From Clusia tigrina (Eukaryota > Arthropoda > Insecta > Diptera > Clusiidae): a DNA stretch of 64,000 nt. Below, in pieces: positions 1 through 9,665 of the stretch (its first letter is position 1; each line of letters opens with the position of its first letter). The translations under genes were made by a program, and so were the position numbers. Under the pieces are notes generated by a model that saw only the letters and a list, made by a program, of their open reading frames with translations, did no database searches and was not told the origin of the DNA. Where the stretch lies: positions 6,152,129 through 6,216,128 of the forward strand of contig OV050032.1 of NCBI GenBank assembly GCA_920105625.2, read 5' to 3'.

Positions 1-597
1 CAGCAAACGGACTGCTGCAGCGCACAACTTGGACGTTAAATTTGAAATTTGTTCGAACAACGTAAAGAACAACACTCTGTGAACAACACTCTATGAAAAT
101 GTCCGTTATAAGGGGGGTTACGATGCACGCCCTCACCGCACATCAGACAGCAAGGATAATGAACGGCGCAACATTGGCACACAGCAACTGCAATGGAAGT
201 GATTGAGTGACGGGACAGCAAAACAGTGATTGAGAAGCGCACAAATCACACGGTGACCGGAATCAGCGAATCAGCGAATATACGACAGTGGCGCCCGAAC
301 CTCGAATGCCTGCAATTCAGCCATTGGAAAAAATCGCACAGATATGCTTAGCATCTATTTACGCACTCGGACCGCTTCACTCTAATATTACACGTAATCA
401 AAGCATTTATTTATGTATACGAGGAGAAGGCACGACGCATTCACTCCATCAACATTTCAACAGTAACCCAAAAGGAGTCACCTAATATACTGGAGAAATT
501 TTTAATTATTTATGTTTCACAGTTGGAGCTGTGCACAGTACAACCCTAGTTCAGATTCTCTGGCGATTAAGCTTATTCTCTGGCTTAGGCAGCCTGT
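1..597. other. No gene recognised
   Basis: Only short open frames of under 70 codons occur on either strand, without recognisable motifs. I see no transposon ends or tandem structure before the 94 bp repeats begin. Confidence 0.6.
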
Positions 598-948
598 AAA
601 TGAGTTCAGTCCAAACATAACAAAATGATCGACCTTCAAGGATCTCTCGGTCACTATTTCTTCAGAATCTTATAGAAAACTGGGAGCCTGCGAAAGAGCT
701 CAATCCAAACATAACAATTTGATCGACCTTCAAGCTTCACTCCGTCACTATTTCTTTCGATTCTTATACAAAAGTGGCAACCTGCGAAAGAGTTCGATCC
801 AAACATCACAAATTGATCGGCCTTCAAGGTTCACTCCGTCACTATTTCTTTCGATTCTTATAGAAAGCGTTGAGCTTGCTAATGAGTTCAATCCAAACAT
901 CACGAATTGATCGGCCTTGAAGGCTCGCTCTGTCACTATTTCTTCTTA
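598..948 (+). repeat. 94 bp tandem repeat, about 3.7 copies
   Basis: The landmark GATCGACC/GATCGGCC recurs at 627, 721, 815 and 909, which is an exact 94 bp period. Each unit also holds a TCACTATTTCTT block. Copies differ by substitutions and there is no coding signal. Confidence 0.9.
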
Positions 949-3045
949 ATTGGGCAATTGCCACCAGCACATTGTCTCAGTGCAGATACTTATGTAAACT
1001 AATCTGTGAGATTTTCACTAAAGGATACGAGTAATTACAATCTGAATTTTTGTCGTTCTGTTGTTGTTCCATTTCTTTATCAAGCAGCTTCTTATCGGGC
1101 AAACTTTCGCAAGATACGTCACTTATAATTCGCGTATGAACACCTTCAATCAGAGCACTGTCTGCGATGACCGTACTACTCAAGCGCTCGAACTGATATA
1201 ATTCTTCTACCGGAGGACACACTGTGTCCTAGCTGAGTGATACGAAGTGAACATTGTCAGGGATGCTGATGACACAAATACTACTTAAATAATTCGCGTA
1301 CAAGTGCACGAGTACGTCATCTATAGCCCGCAACTATCCTGTGAATATCAACAATGGTGCGAGGATTCTGCATGCTTCATTAGCTCCGCTCACATGTTCA
1401 GCTACCATGCCTGCCATATACGGACATGTGACAATGTTCTCAATGATGTCAGTACGACAATCCGAATAGTGCACTGATTTATTGGGGTAGTGGAAAAAAT
1501 GCAGAAATTATTGTGGCCCTTTTCACTGAAGTGCCATGATAAAAAGAAATGAGCGAAAGAAAGTAGAGTACAAATATCGAACTGGATGCAATCTTCCAAA
1601 AATGTAACTGCAATGATGGAGTTATCACCTGAACCTGTCCGCGACGGATCTCACACAATTAACAGAGTGCAGACGGTGAGAAAGCAAGAGATTCTTATTC
1701 CAGCACAAATCATCCTCATCAGTTCTTAAGCTATATGGTTAGAAGCTAAGGTTCTAAGGATGCAAAGGATTTTCTGTAAAACTCGTTTCATGCCCTTGTC
1801 AGACAAGGTTTTAGTCCATATGCGAGTATATTCAGATTTAGGGATGGCATTCATAGCAAGAGCGAAGAAGCTTTAGAGAAAGGGAGAATATGTGAATACG
1901 AATCAGGGCGATGCCAGGGACAATTGGCAACCCGGCATAATTTTTCACTTCCGGCATCTTAAGCAAATGGGATCCCATCATCACGCTTGAGAAACATTGA
2001 TCAGGTTCTTCTCATTATTCACGATATCCCTTCATCTCCATTTAGAGTTTGTGGAAGTTTACCAGGGAGGGGCTGACTAACACCTGCGGTCGTCCCACTG
2101 ACTAATGTGGAATGGGCGATGGCACTCCCGTAGAGTGACTCTGGATGATCATATTACAAAGTGGTAACTTACATTACAAATTCTCGTTTCTTTGCTGACG
2201 CATCTTAGAACAACTTTTCAATTATGAGTGGCAGATAAGGAAATATGGACAGGCGCATCAATACAAACAATGGGAAGCTCTGCATGTGGGCCTTCATCGA
2301 GAATGCAGCTCATCGACATCACAGCAGGTCAACTTGTACACTCTGGCAACATGCACTAAGAAGACGCAAGTCCTTGCAATTGTTTTTCTGCTAAACGTGG
2401 GTTCGTGATTTAAATGTGGGCGTGATACGTTGAAAGCTGCTTCTGACGCATTTTTGGGATGCATGTGTCATTATGTTGGCTGGCATATCCACGACCAGGC
2501 AGGCCGGACAAATGTTGGATACAACGGTGAAGGAGAGAGGTAGCAAGGGAGACCAATATAGAGCGACAAAGGGAGAAGCACAACTGTGTTATGGTCAGGC
2601 ACGCCCACTTTTTCGCAAGTAAATTAATTGGCTGTTTATTTTTTCAGTCCTGAGCATTAATTAAACCCTTTGATAGAATTTGCAGGAATATTTTATATCG
2701 CTCCATCCTGCATCCTGCATACAAACGATTTTGTAATTGAAGGCTTTACAATTGCTTCGTTTGTGGATTCATTTTCATATTTTAATATTCGAGCCTCATC
2801 GAATGCGAGAACGTTTTGTGAGCACCATATTGAGCAAAGGAATCATCATTCGTTCCAAGGCCAAGTCACCGCACTCCCCGCCTCTGCCTGTGACTACCCA
2901 GTCCATATTTGAACCCCATGCGGTTCTTCAGATGGGGGTTTCTTACCAACAATTGCCTGTACCCTCAGGGGAAGATTGCTATAATTAAATGCCAAAACGA
3001 ATTTCGAAGATTGGGATCCTTTTTTTAATTGTTCTTAAGACAGTA
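949..3045. other. Gene-free stretch
   Basis: No coding region or repeat array was recognised in about 2 kb. An isolated minus-strand donor-like site (GTAAGT, reverse complement at 2167-2172) has no identifiable partner acceptor. Short open frames at 2670-2988 show no known domain. Confidence 0.5.
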
Positions 3046-3300
3046 GTTAGTAAAGAAGAGTCCATTGCTCATCTGTCAGTGCTGTCCGGAAGGAGGCGCA
3101 CTTTCCTAGGCGACTACTTTCTGGACACTTTGGGAGATATCTCAAAAAAAAGAAGATTTGCTCCATCAACTGCTTCATTAAATGCTCCAAATGGCTGGAC
3201 CTTTGAAAGGGATGGGACCTGATGTCTCATGCGGTATCACAAAGGGTCAATGTTGGGCTAAGTGAGCCCTTCGAGCGGCCTACCTACCCACCTAAGACAG
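3046..3300 (+). mobile_element. Non-LTR retrotransposon 3' end, 5'-truncated (family B)
   Basis: Translation gives EESIAHL then SGRRRTFLGDYFL and a LGDIS stretch. This is the typical LINE C-terminus after the RNase H domain, where a Cys/His knuckle is followed by a CPAL-R-LG motif; the cysteines are lost here. The downstream segment (ATGCGGTATCACAAAGGGTC through CCTTCGAGCGGCC) recurs in reverse orientation at 60,700-60,780, so it is the family's 3' UTR. It ends in a CCTACCTACCCACC tail. The copy is dead: no RT is present and the knuckle is broken. Clade is not assigned. Confidence 0.75.
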
Positions 3301-4140
3301 TCATCCACAAAGCAGACAATCTGAACTGGGCGAGTAGCGTTGATAACACTGACACAGCCTGAGCTGCTTCAGCGTGAGCAGTTGATGCCGTGACACCCTA
3401 CCAATGCTTTCATGCTTTCACACACTACATTCAGTTGTGATGAGTATTGGTATGTTTAATACAAGGCGTGGCGTGTATGGACTCATCTATGTAGTCGGCA
3501 ACAGGACCATTGCCCGAGTAGGTTAAGTCTCACGGAAGGACGAGTACGTACGTTTGTCTGTGAGTCTTCACTTCTTGTACGGAGATATGGAGTTGAAATT
3601 GCGGCTGAATGTAGATTTGCTGTATAGGTTCTAATTGAAGTCGACAAGAAGGTACGCCCAGTGTCCATATCAGTCTCCTTTTGTGAACTGAATACGAAGC
3701 CAAAAGCAAGTTATGACCATGTCCAAGTTCATCTAAGAGATTGTTCTCGTATATATCGAGACACTCAATTTTGATGCACCCATTTTACACACCATGCAAG
3801 TAGTAAAGATGCAGGGCGTATATGGTAGAGAATATATAATACAGAACCTAACCGACTATAACAGTTTATTATGACGTCATAGCCCACGTGATGGCAACGT
3901 TATGGCATGTGTTTACGAGCAACTGTTTCTGAAATCATCTCCCACATAATATGTCTGCTTGCTCACCGGCGCCGCATTCCGCGTGCTGATGTGTACAAGG
4001 AATAGTTCAGGTGATTGCAGTGTGGCTGGGAAAGCGATGAGAAGCAAGAACTGCGGTTTGTGCGAAGAACCACAAATGAAGTGCAATGACTGAACTGTAG
4101 AAATCGAGAAGATTCCATTTTATCAAGGCAAAAGACCTAT
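3301..4140. other. Gene-free stretch
   Basis: No recognisable gene. An open frame on the minus strand (3483-3668) has no motif. The stretch lies between two unrelated LINE fragments. Confidence 0.5.
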
Positions 4141-4144
4141 TAGT

Positions 4145-4870
4145 ATGATGTCCTTTCTGCTGAAAGCAGTGGAACGTTTCGTTGAGCTTAGCGTGCGAAA
4201 ATTCTCGCTTCAGGAGAACCCCCTGTCTCCATTGCAACACCCGAAAAATCCTGCGGGTCGGGGTTGCATAGTCTTATTAGCAAGATTGAGCATGCCATCG
4301 AAAGGAGGGACTACGCTGTGGGGTATCTTTGTGGACATAGAGAGAGTTCCTTTGGATAATGCTACTTTTGACAGTATGCGCAGCTCTGCCCGTCGTTATG
4401 GTGTAGATACTGTGCTGGCTAATTGGATTCAGTGCTAGCCATTAGGGTTCAGTCCTAGTCAGTAGGGTTATTGTGTTGCGAGGGGAGCAGGATCTGTGGG
4501 TATATTAGGGTGTGAAGAGGGTTTGCCCCCTACTCTGGTGCATAGTAGGGGGCAAACCCTCACTACTCTGGTGCATAGCCATTGAGTTTTTGCTTGTCTC
4601 CCTAAATGATTCTGATATCTACGCTCAGGTATATGATGCAGTCAGTGTGTTTGAAGGCATCTCTCCTGTGCACGTCTGCAGGAAAGTGCAGTCTACTCTG
4701 TATAAGATTGGCGTAAGGTATGAGGCGAGTGGTCTTAGGGTCCACCCCGTTAAAACTAATCTTGTTTTCTTTACTAAAGGGAGGAAGTTCGAAGGGTTTC
4801 TACTGCCAATACTCAACGGGGTCACAATTCAGTTACGCAGGGAGGTGAAATATCTCGAGGTTGTCCGAGG
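4145..4870 (+). pseudogene. Reverse transcriptase remnant of LINE family A
   Basis: The first open piece (4145-4438) contains FVDIE, the normal RT motif A context, followed by DNATFDSMR and YGVDTVL, then a stop. The second piece (4512-4877) restarts at PLLWCIV, the remains of the G-x-LSPLLW motif B region. It continues through SLNDSDIYAQVYD, where the catalytic YADD motif is destroyed, and ends with LRVHPVKTNLVFFT and EVKYL, the conserved primer-grip region. The catalytic core is therefore disabled. A local inverted duplication sits inside motif B at 4518-4560. Confidence 0.8.
4518..4560. repeat. 17 bp perfect inverted repeat, 9 nt loop
   Basis: Arms 4518-4534 (AGGGTTTGCCCCCTACT) and 4544-4560 are exact reverse complements. 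It lies in the damaged RT of LINE family A and also contains a direct repeat of ACTCTGGTGCATAG, so it looks like a template-switch scar. Confidence 0.85.
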
Positions 4871-5404
4871 TTGGTAGTAGTAAGCTTCTCTGGACACTAA
4901 AGATAGCGAAGCACTTTTTGGCATTGCAAGAGAATGTTTGGCAAGACGTTGGGTCTGGCTCCCTCGAAAGTCCTCTGGGTTTATAATCATCTCCATAATA
5001 TCCTACGCATTGGTGGTCTGGGGAATATATTGTCTCTCAAGGGTGTGAAGTGTGCCATATCTGGACTATTGAGACCTGTGACCTTTTGTTGCACTGGAGA
5101 CTTACGGAAAACTTTGGACACTGCTCTTGATGCGTGCTGAACCTTCCTGCCCTAGATGTTCTTGTACAAGGGGAGGCTCTAAAGGCCATATGTAGGTTAA
5201 AACACCTGCCAATTGTGCTTTAACCTACATTTGGCGTTTAGACTGTTGAAGATATTGTTGCCACTGACATGGACACTGCTATCCTTTCGATGCCCATTGA
5301 TTGAATGCCCGCGTATCCTATAACAGAAAGGCGGTACTGCACAAACATTTCAGAGGCTCAATTATAGTTTAATCGTACCACTGAGCCCGGTAGGCAGGAC
5401 TGTC

Positions 5405-5770
5405 GTATTTTCACTGATGGCTCCAAAACAGATATTGGATCGGGCTGCGGGGGTTTTCGTGGATGTGTCCATGTTGTCCGTGGTTTTGTGTGCAGCTTCA
5501 TTACGCCCTTAGTTGTCATGCTTCTATCTTTCAGGCGGAAGTTTGTGCGATCCTAAGAGCGATGGACTACGTGGTGGGCAGCAGTTGGCATGGCAAAAGT
5601 ATTTGTGTCTACAGTGACTGTCACGCTGCACTGAAGGCCTTACTCAGTCCCCCTTGCCACTTCCAAGTAGGTGCTGCTGTGCACATCCAGATTGAATTAT
5701 GTTGGAAAGCATTATAGTCTGCCGCTATCATGGGTTCCAGGACACATGGGCGTTATGGGGAATGGAGTCG
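5405..5770 (+). pseudogene. RNase H domain remnant of LINE family A
   Basis: In three interrupted frames one reads IFTDGSKTDIGSGCG (the first catalytic Asp of RNase H, at about 5410), then AEVCAILRAMDYV and ICVYSDCHAALKAL (the catalytic Glu and second Asp), then VPGHMGVMGNGVAEL (the His and Asn-Glu-x-Ala-Asp region, with the final Asp lost). Order and spacing match LINE-encoded RNase H. Frameshifts between the blocks show that the copy is dead. Confidence 0.8.
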
Positions 5771-5927
5771 CGGAGTTACGAATAAATAATCTGAGACCAG
5801 TGGCCTGGAACCTGTTCTTCCCATAACTTTTGCTACCATTCGGGCCACTATTAGTGATTGGGTTGCCTGTGAACAGAATCTCGAATGGGGGGCTGTAAGA
5901 GGGAGTAGATGGGCAAAGAGGCAGTAG

Positions 5928-6180
5928 ATGGGCAAAGGCAATGCTGCCTGTTATTTCAGCTACAACTCCAAGGTTGCTCTGTCAGTTGGTAGGAGAGACT
6001 GCAGACTTCTGGTAGGACTGATGCCAGGTCATTTTGTATGGCCTAAGCATATGCAAAAGTCAGGCATTGCGGACAGTGCACTTTGCCAGGCTTGTGGAGA
6101 GGAAGATGAGACGATTGACCGCTTTCGCTAGAATCAGGTTTGAGGTACTTGGCACTGACATCCTAAGTGGCTAATTAGGA
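5928..6180 (+). pseudogene. C-terminal zinc-knuckle region of LINE family A
   Basis: The frame 5928-6131 contains RRDCRLLVGLMPGHF followed by ADSALCQACGEEDETIDRF, the C-x2-C-(E/D)-rich-H-like knuckle at LINE C-termini. The last His/Cys part and the CPAL motif are lost through a frameshift at about 6128. Confidence 0.75.
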
Positions 6181-6370
6181 ACACAGAATCTACTAAGGTT
6201 TTTTCACAAATCAGTACAAAGGGCTTGAGGTTTCCTTCTTCGGCGGCTCTCCAACCTACCCCACTTCCATCTTCTAGTACAATGCGCATCAATACCTGAG
6301 TGCCTGAGGTCTCCTTCTTCGGTGGTTCTCCGGCCTACCCCACTTCTATCTATCACAAATCAGGTAGAAT

Positions 6371-7746
6371 CACAGAAACTTAAAAATGAACCGTAATATA
6401 TAGTACAATGGATGCCTTGCGATCTGACTGCTATATATGACTAGTTGTTCCGCCAAAAGAAGCAAAGCAAACTAAAAACGGGGCCGAATCATGGTAAAAA
6501 CACCGGGTATGATTCGCTCGATTCTCTATTCATGTTTCCAAATCTTCAACCATATTTAAAGTCACCATTGCTGTGGCGATCTGACTGATCAGGTTGGGCA
6601 TGTCACAATGGCATTATTTTCATAGGACATGAGCCTTGGTACAGCATGAGACTGCTGCTGTTAGTGTAAACCAATATGCGGCTATGCAAGAGAGTAGGCC
6701 ATTCAGTAGTGTATCTTTCTTTAACCCCAATGTCAGCATGACCGAATCGACCCACATTCAAGCATATGGAAAATCCACCACCACTATTTCTTATCTATTC
6801 TTATCGCTGCTAAAGTACGCACTCATATATATATGGGTGCGTATCTCTCACTTACACTCACTCGTAAACTAAAAGTTTCCTACTAAACTAGAGATCGACA
6901 CCGACGAGTAAACAGTGCTCCGCCGGCCTCTGACTGGGCCCAGCTTATTCGCATCTGTAGGCTTTGAAAAGGCCTGCATAAACTGATGCTGGTGACTATG
7001 CCGCTCGCACAGAAGCCCTTAATTACACTAAAATGCGCGTAACGGTCTGAAATTGGAAGCCATGGGAGCGACATAGACTGCACAACTGGCTCTGACTGGC
7101 GCCAGCGACTTAAATGCAAATTCTGTAAATTCGCACCCAATTTGGCAAATTGGCGCTGCTTCAGACAAAGGATTAATGCCAAAGATGTGCGTGCCATTCC
7201 CAGCTGGCGAAGATGCCTGCAAAACAAGCGCGTAACGTGAGTCACGTTTCCGCTCGAATCCCTCACATAAATCATGTGTTCTTTCATGCGTCTGCCATGG
7301 AAATTGTGACAATCGGGTCTACGAGTGAGGCAGTTGCGTCTTTTAGCTTGATTAATTGTGGCTGCTGATAAATTCGTTGTTGTTGCTGCCGTTGCCGTTG
7401 CCGTTGCCGTTGCTCTTGCTATTCCTATTGTTGTCGTTGTCGTTGTTGTTTGCTAACAAGTTAAACACGCGCCTAATTAGTCAGCACTTAACAGCCAAAG
7501 ATAATAGGCTATGAGCCAAAACAATTGTTTACCACATTTCAGCGGAGAATGTGAGCTGCAATCATGTACGAGTTCTTGGCTGAAATGATTAACAACTGGA
7601 GTTGTTGTTGGAGCGAACGGGTTGGCCAACACCCACTCGAACTCGGAAGGCCACGAAATACGCGTCGAAGAGTTCTGTGCGAACGATTGAAGTTTTATTG
7701 TAATATTGTTGTTTGTTGTTTGCTGTCCGAGTAGATATATGTATAT
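6371..7746. other. Gene-free stretch
   Basis: The minus-strand open frame at 6883-7287 (134 codons) has no recognisable domain and overlaps another of similar size, which is typical of chance. GTTGCC/GTT trinucleotide runs occur at 7377-7450. Confidence 0.5.
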
Positions 7747-7994
7747 TAGGGTGGGGCGATTTGAACATCTTAATGGGCGCTTCGCGTTTCTGATTCTTGG
7801 GATTGTACTGAGCAAAAAAGTCCACTAGACCATACGTCTACGGTGAAAATCGAGCTTCCAGATTTTGACTTGCAGTTTTTTCTCAGACTTTATTTTTTTG
7901 GAAAATTTGCAAATTTTCAGTACAATCCCAAGAATCAGAAGCGCGAAGCGCCCATTAAGATTTTTTTCCTTCCATACTAATCGCCCCACCCTAA
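7747..7994. mobile_element. Palindromic MITE, about 248 bp
   Basis: The left end TAGGGTGGGGCGATTT and right end AATCGCCCCACCCTAA are inverted repeats that continue inward for about 70 bp per arm (7747-7816 against 7918-7994), broken by small mismatches. The centre is a short AT-rich spacer. The whole element can fold into one hairpin and has no coding capacity. Both ends abut TA-rich sequence, so a TA target duplication is likely but cannot be separated from the surrounding TA repeats. The superfamily is therefore only a guess (Tc1/mariner-like). Confidence 0.8.
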
Positions 7995-7995
7995 T

Positions 7996-8100
7996 GTATA
8001 TATATATATATATATATCTCTTCTGGATAAGGGACTGTTCTTTATATGCAACATACCCTCTCTTATGACTATTAGAGTAGTATATATATATATATATATA
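7996..8100. repeat. TA microsatellites flanking a short spacer
   Basis: (TA)n runs at about 7997-8018 and 8081-8101 frame a segment whose CAACATACCCTCTCTTAT.ACTAT sequence recurs at 8368-8390, after the pyrimidine array. Confidence 0.8.
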
Positions 8101-8109
8101 TTTCTCTTC

Positions 8110-8390
8110 TGGACAACCCTCTCTCTCTTTGCAACATACCCTCTCTCTCTCTGCAACATACCCTCTCTCTCTGCAATATACCCTCTCTCTCTCTGCAACA
8201 TACCCTCTCTCTCTGCAACATACCCTCTCTCTCTCTGCAACATACCCTCTCTCTCTTTGCAACATACCCTCTCTCTCTCTGCAACATACCCTCTCTCTCT
8301 CTGCAACATACCCTCTCTCTCTGCAACATACCCTCTCTCTCTGCAACATACCCTCTCTCTCTCTGCAACATACCCTCTCTTATAACTATC
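8110..8390. repeat. 20-22 bp pyrimidine-rich minisatellite
   Basis: The unit CAACATACCCTCTCTCTCTG repeats about 13 times, with CT-dinucleotide slippage giving 20 or 22 bp versions. The unit mixes a minisatellite core with a CT microsatellite. Open frames on both strands here (about 100-170 codons) are by-products. Confidence 0.9.
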
Positions 8391-9050
8391 ATTACTTCTG
8401 CTTGCAACACACTACAATGGTCCGGCAAGCGGAAGGATAAACTGACGCCCAGCTTTACAGAATACACACCTTCACCACCCGATCATTGAGCGTCAGTATC
8501 AATGCTAACTTCTTTCTTACAGTTGATGATATCACTATCCCAATTCTCCTTCGGGGGGAGTATAGTGCTCAAGGATGTGCTTAAATTCAGTTCTACTGGA
8601 TTACAATAATCTGTAGTAGCGGGTATAATAGAAAATTGTTCTACTGACTCAACTCTGGCGATACGAGTACAAAAAACTGAACTGAGGAACCGAACTCAAC
8701 TCTTCTGGACAATGTATTCCCAGTAAATCTGCTGCGTAGGTCCCATTAAAGCTGCTGTGTAGGTTTGTCTACACACCGAACTCAACCTTAATTGAGTTTA
8801 CTTTTTGCTTCAGAACCTGGCGGATTTCTGGCTAACTCAAAGCCATCACTGAGACTGGTCACAATAGGCCTAAAATTGTTCCAGTTACCAGAGCATGAAT
8901 TCCCTTCTATATATCATTCTATAAGCCTAGAGGAATTAGAAATTGATCAGAGAAATCGCACAAAGAACAAAGTAAATGTCACTGGATTAGGCACATCGAC
9001 GACACTGACTCTATTGTGTACTTTCAACGGAGCGCCTCTAAATGTGATGA
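8391..9050. other. Gene-free stretch
   Basis: No gene or element recognised; it holds only short open frames. Confidence 0.5.
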
Positions 9051-9170
9051 CAGTGTAGTCATTCTTACCACCTATGAGAGTAGTTCTCATAGAACTATAG
9101 AACAATGATTCACAGTGTTTCGATTCAGTGTAGTCATTCTTACCACCTATGAGAGTAGGTCTCATAGAAC
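9051..9170. repeat. 45 bp direct duplication, 75 bp apart, with internal dyad
   Basis: Positions 9051-9095 and 9126-9170 are nearly identical (CAGTGTAGTCATTCTTACCA and on). Each copy ends in CTATGAGA...TCTCATAG, a dyad that could form a small stem. Confidence 0.85.
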
Positions 9171-9311
9171 AGAACAAGTGTAATCGATTAAGCAAGACGG
9201 GTATTCTAGAACAAGAGACCTAAACACTTCAGCTTTACGTGTAAGTAGTAGAGTACACCAGTACGTCTATTGCTGCTGAAAGTCCTGATTGTCACAATTC
9301 ACTACTTGATT

Positions 9312-9450
9312 GTCATTTTTTGTACCAAGCCGTGTTCTCACTGGTCTTCCGACAAATGTATCTTTTACTCCTATCTTTCAAGCACTCCAAGCCTTTAAAC
9401 ACAATGACCGTCATTTTTTGTACCAAGCCATGTTCTTACTGGTCTTCGGC
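9312..9450. repeat. About 38 bp direct duplication, 98 bp apart
   Basis: GTCATTTTTTGTACCAAGCC and the following TGTTCT.ACTGGTCTTC occur at 9312 and again at 9410. The intervening sequence differs. Confidence 0.8.
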
Positions 9451-9534
9451 ACGAACGAAGACAATGACAATCTTGAAGTGCGTGTCCGTTTTTCCCACAA
9501 AAATCTTTGTACAAATCCTTAAATACTCGTACGA

Positions 9535-9665
9535 GGCGCTGTCCTTGCGCTGACTTTCACCATCTTTAAGTAAGAGAACTTTTAGGCGCCACACCGTGGC
9601 AACACAACGGGCCTTTACGTGTGCTCAAGTGTGCTTTTGGCAAACTAGGCTGCCACTCCCACCTG
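9535..9665 (+). mobile_element. LINE 3' UTR fragment (family C)
   Basis: The stretch GCTGACTTTCACCATCTTTAAG, CGCCACACC.TGG..ACACAACGGGCC, GTGTGCTTTTGG and CTGCCACTCC matches 50,145-50,285, which follows a recognisable LINE C-terminus. No coding part remains here. Confidence 0.65.

Larger units (their letters stand above)
4145..6370 (+). mobile_element. Degenerate non-LTR retrotransposon (family A), RT to 3' end
   Basis: Pieces of one LINE follow each other in the right order on the plus strand: RT palm (about 4145-4870), RT thumb or connection (about 4870-5030), RNase H (about 5405-5770), then C-terminus and 3' UTR (about 5930-6360). Frameshifts and stops separate the pieces, so it cannot make protein. 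The 5' half, including endonuclease, is absent. The 3' UTR block (CTTCTTCGG.GG.TCTCC.GCCTACCCC) occurs twice in tandem at about 6230-6360 and recurs reversed at about 31,442 and 39,722, which defines a family present three times in this window. RNase H after RT suggests the I/LOA/R1 group; the exact clade is unresolved. Confidence 0.85.

Noticed and set aside
6883..7312. Overlapping 134- and 94-codon minus-strand ORFs
   Set aside because: No motif, and two frames are open at once in low-stop sequence.
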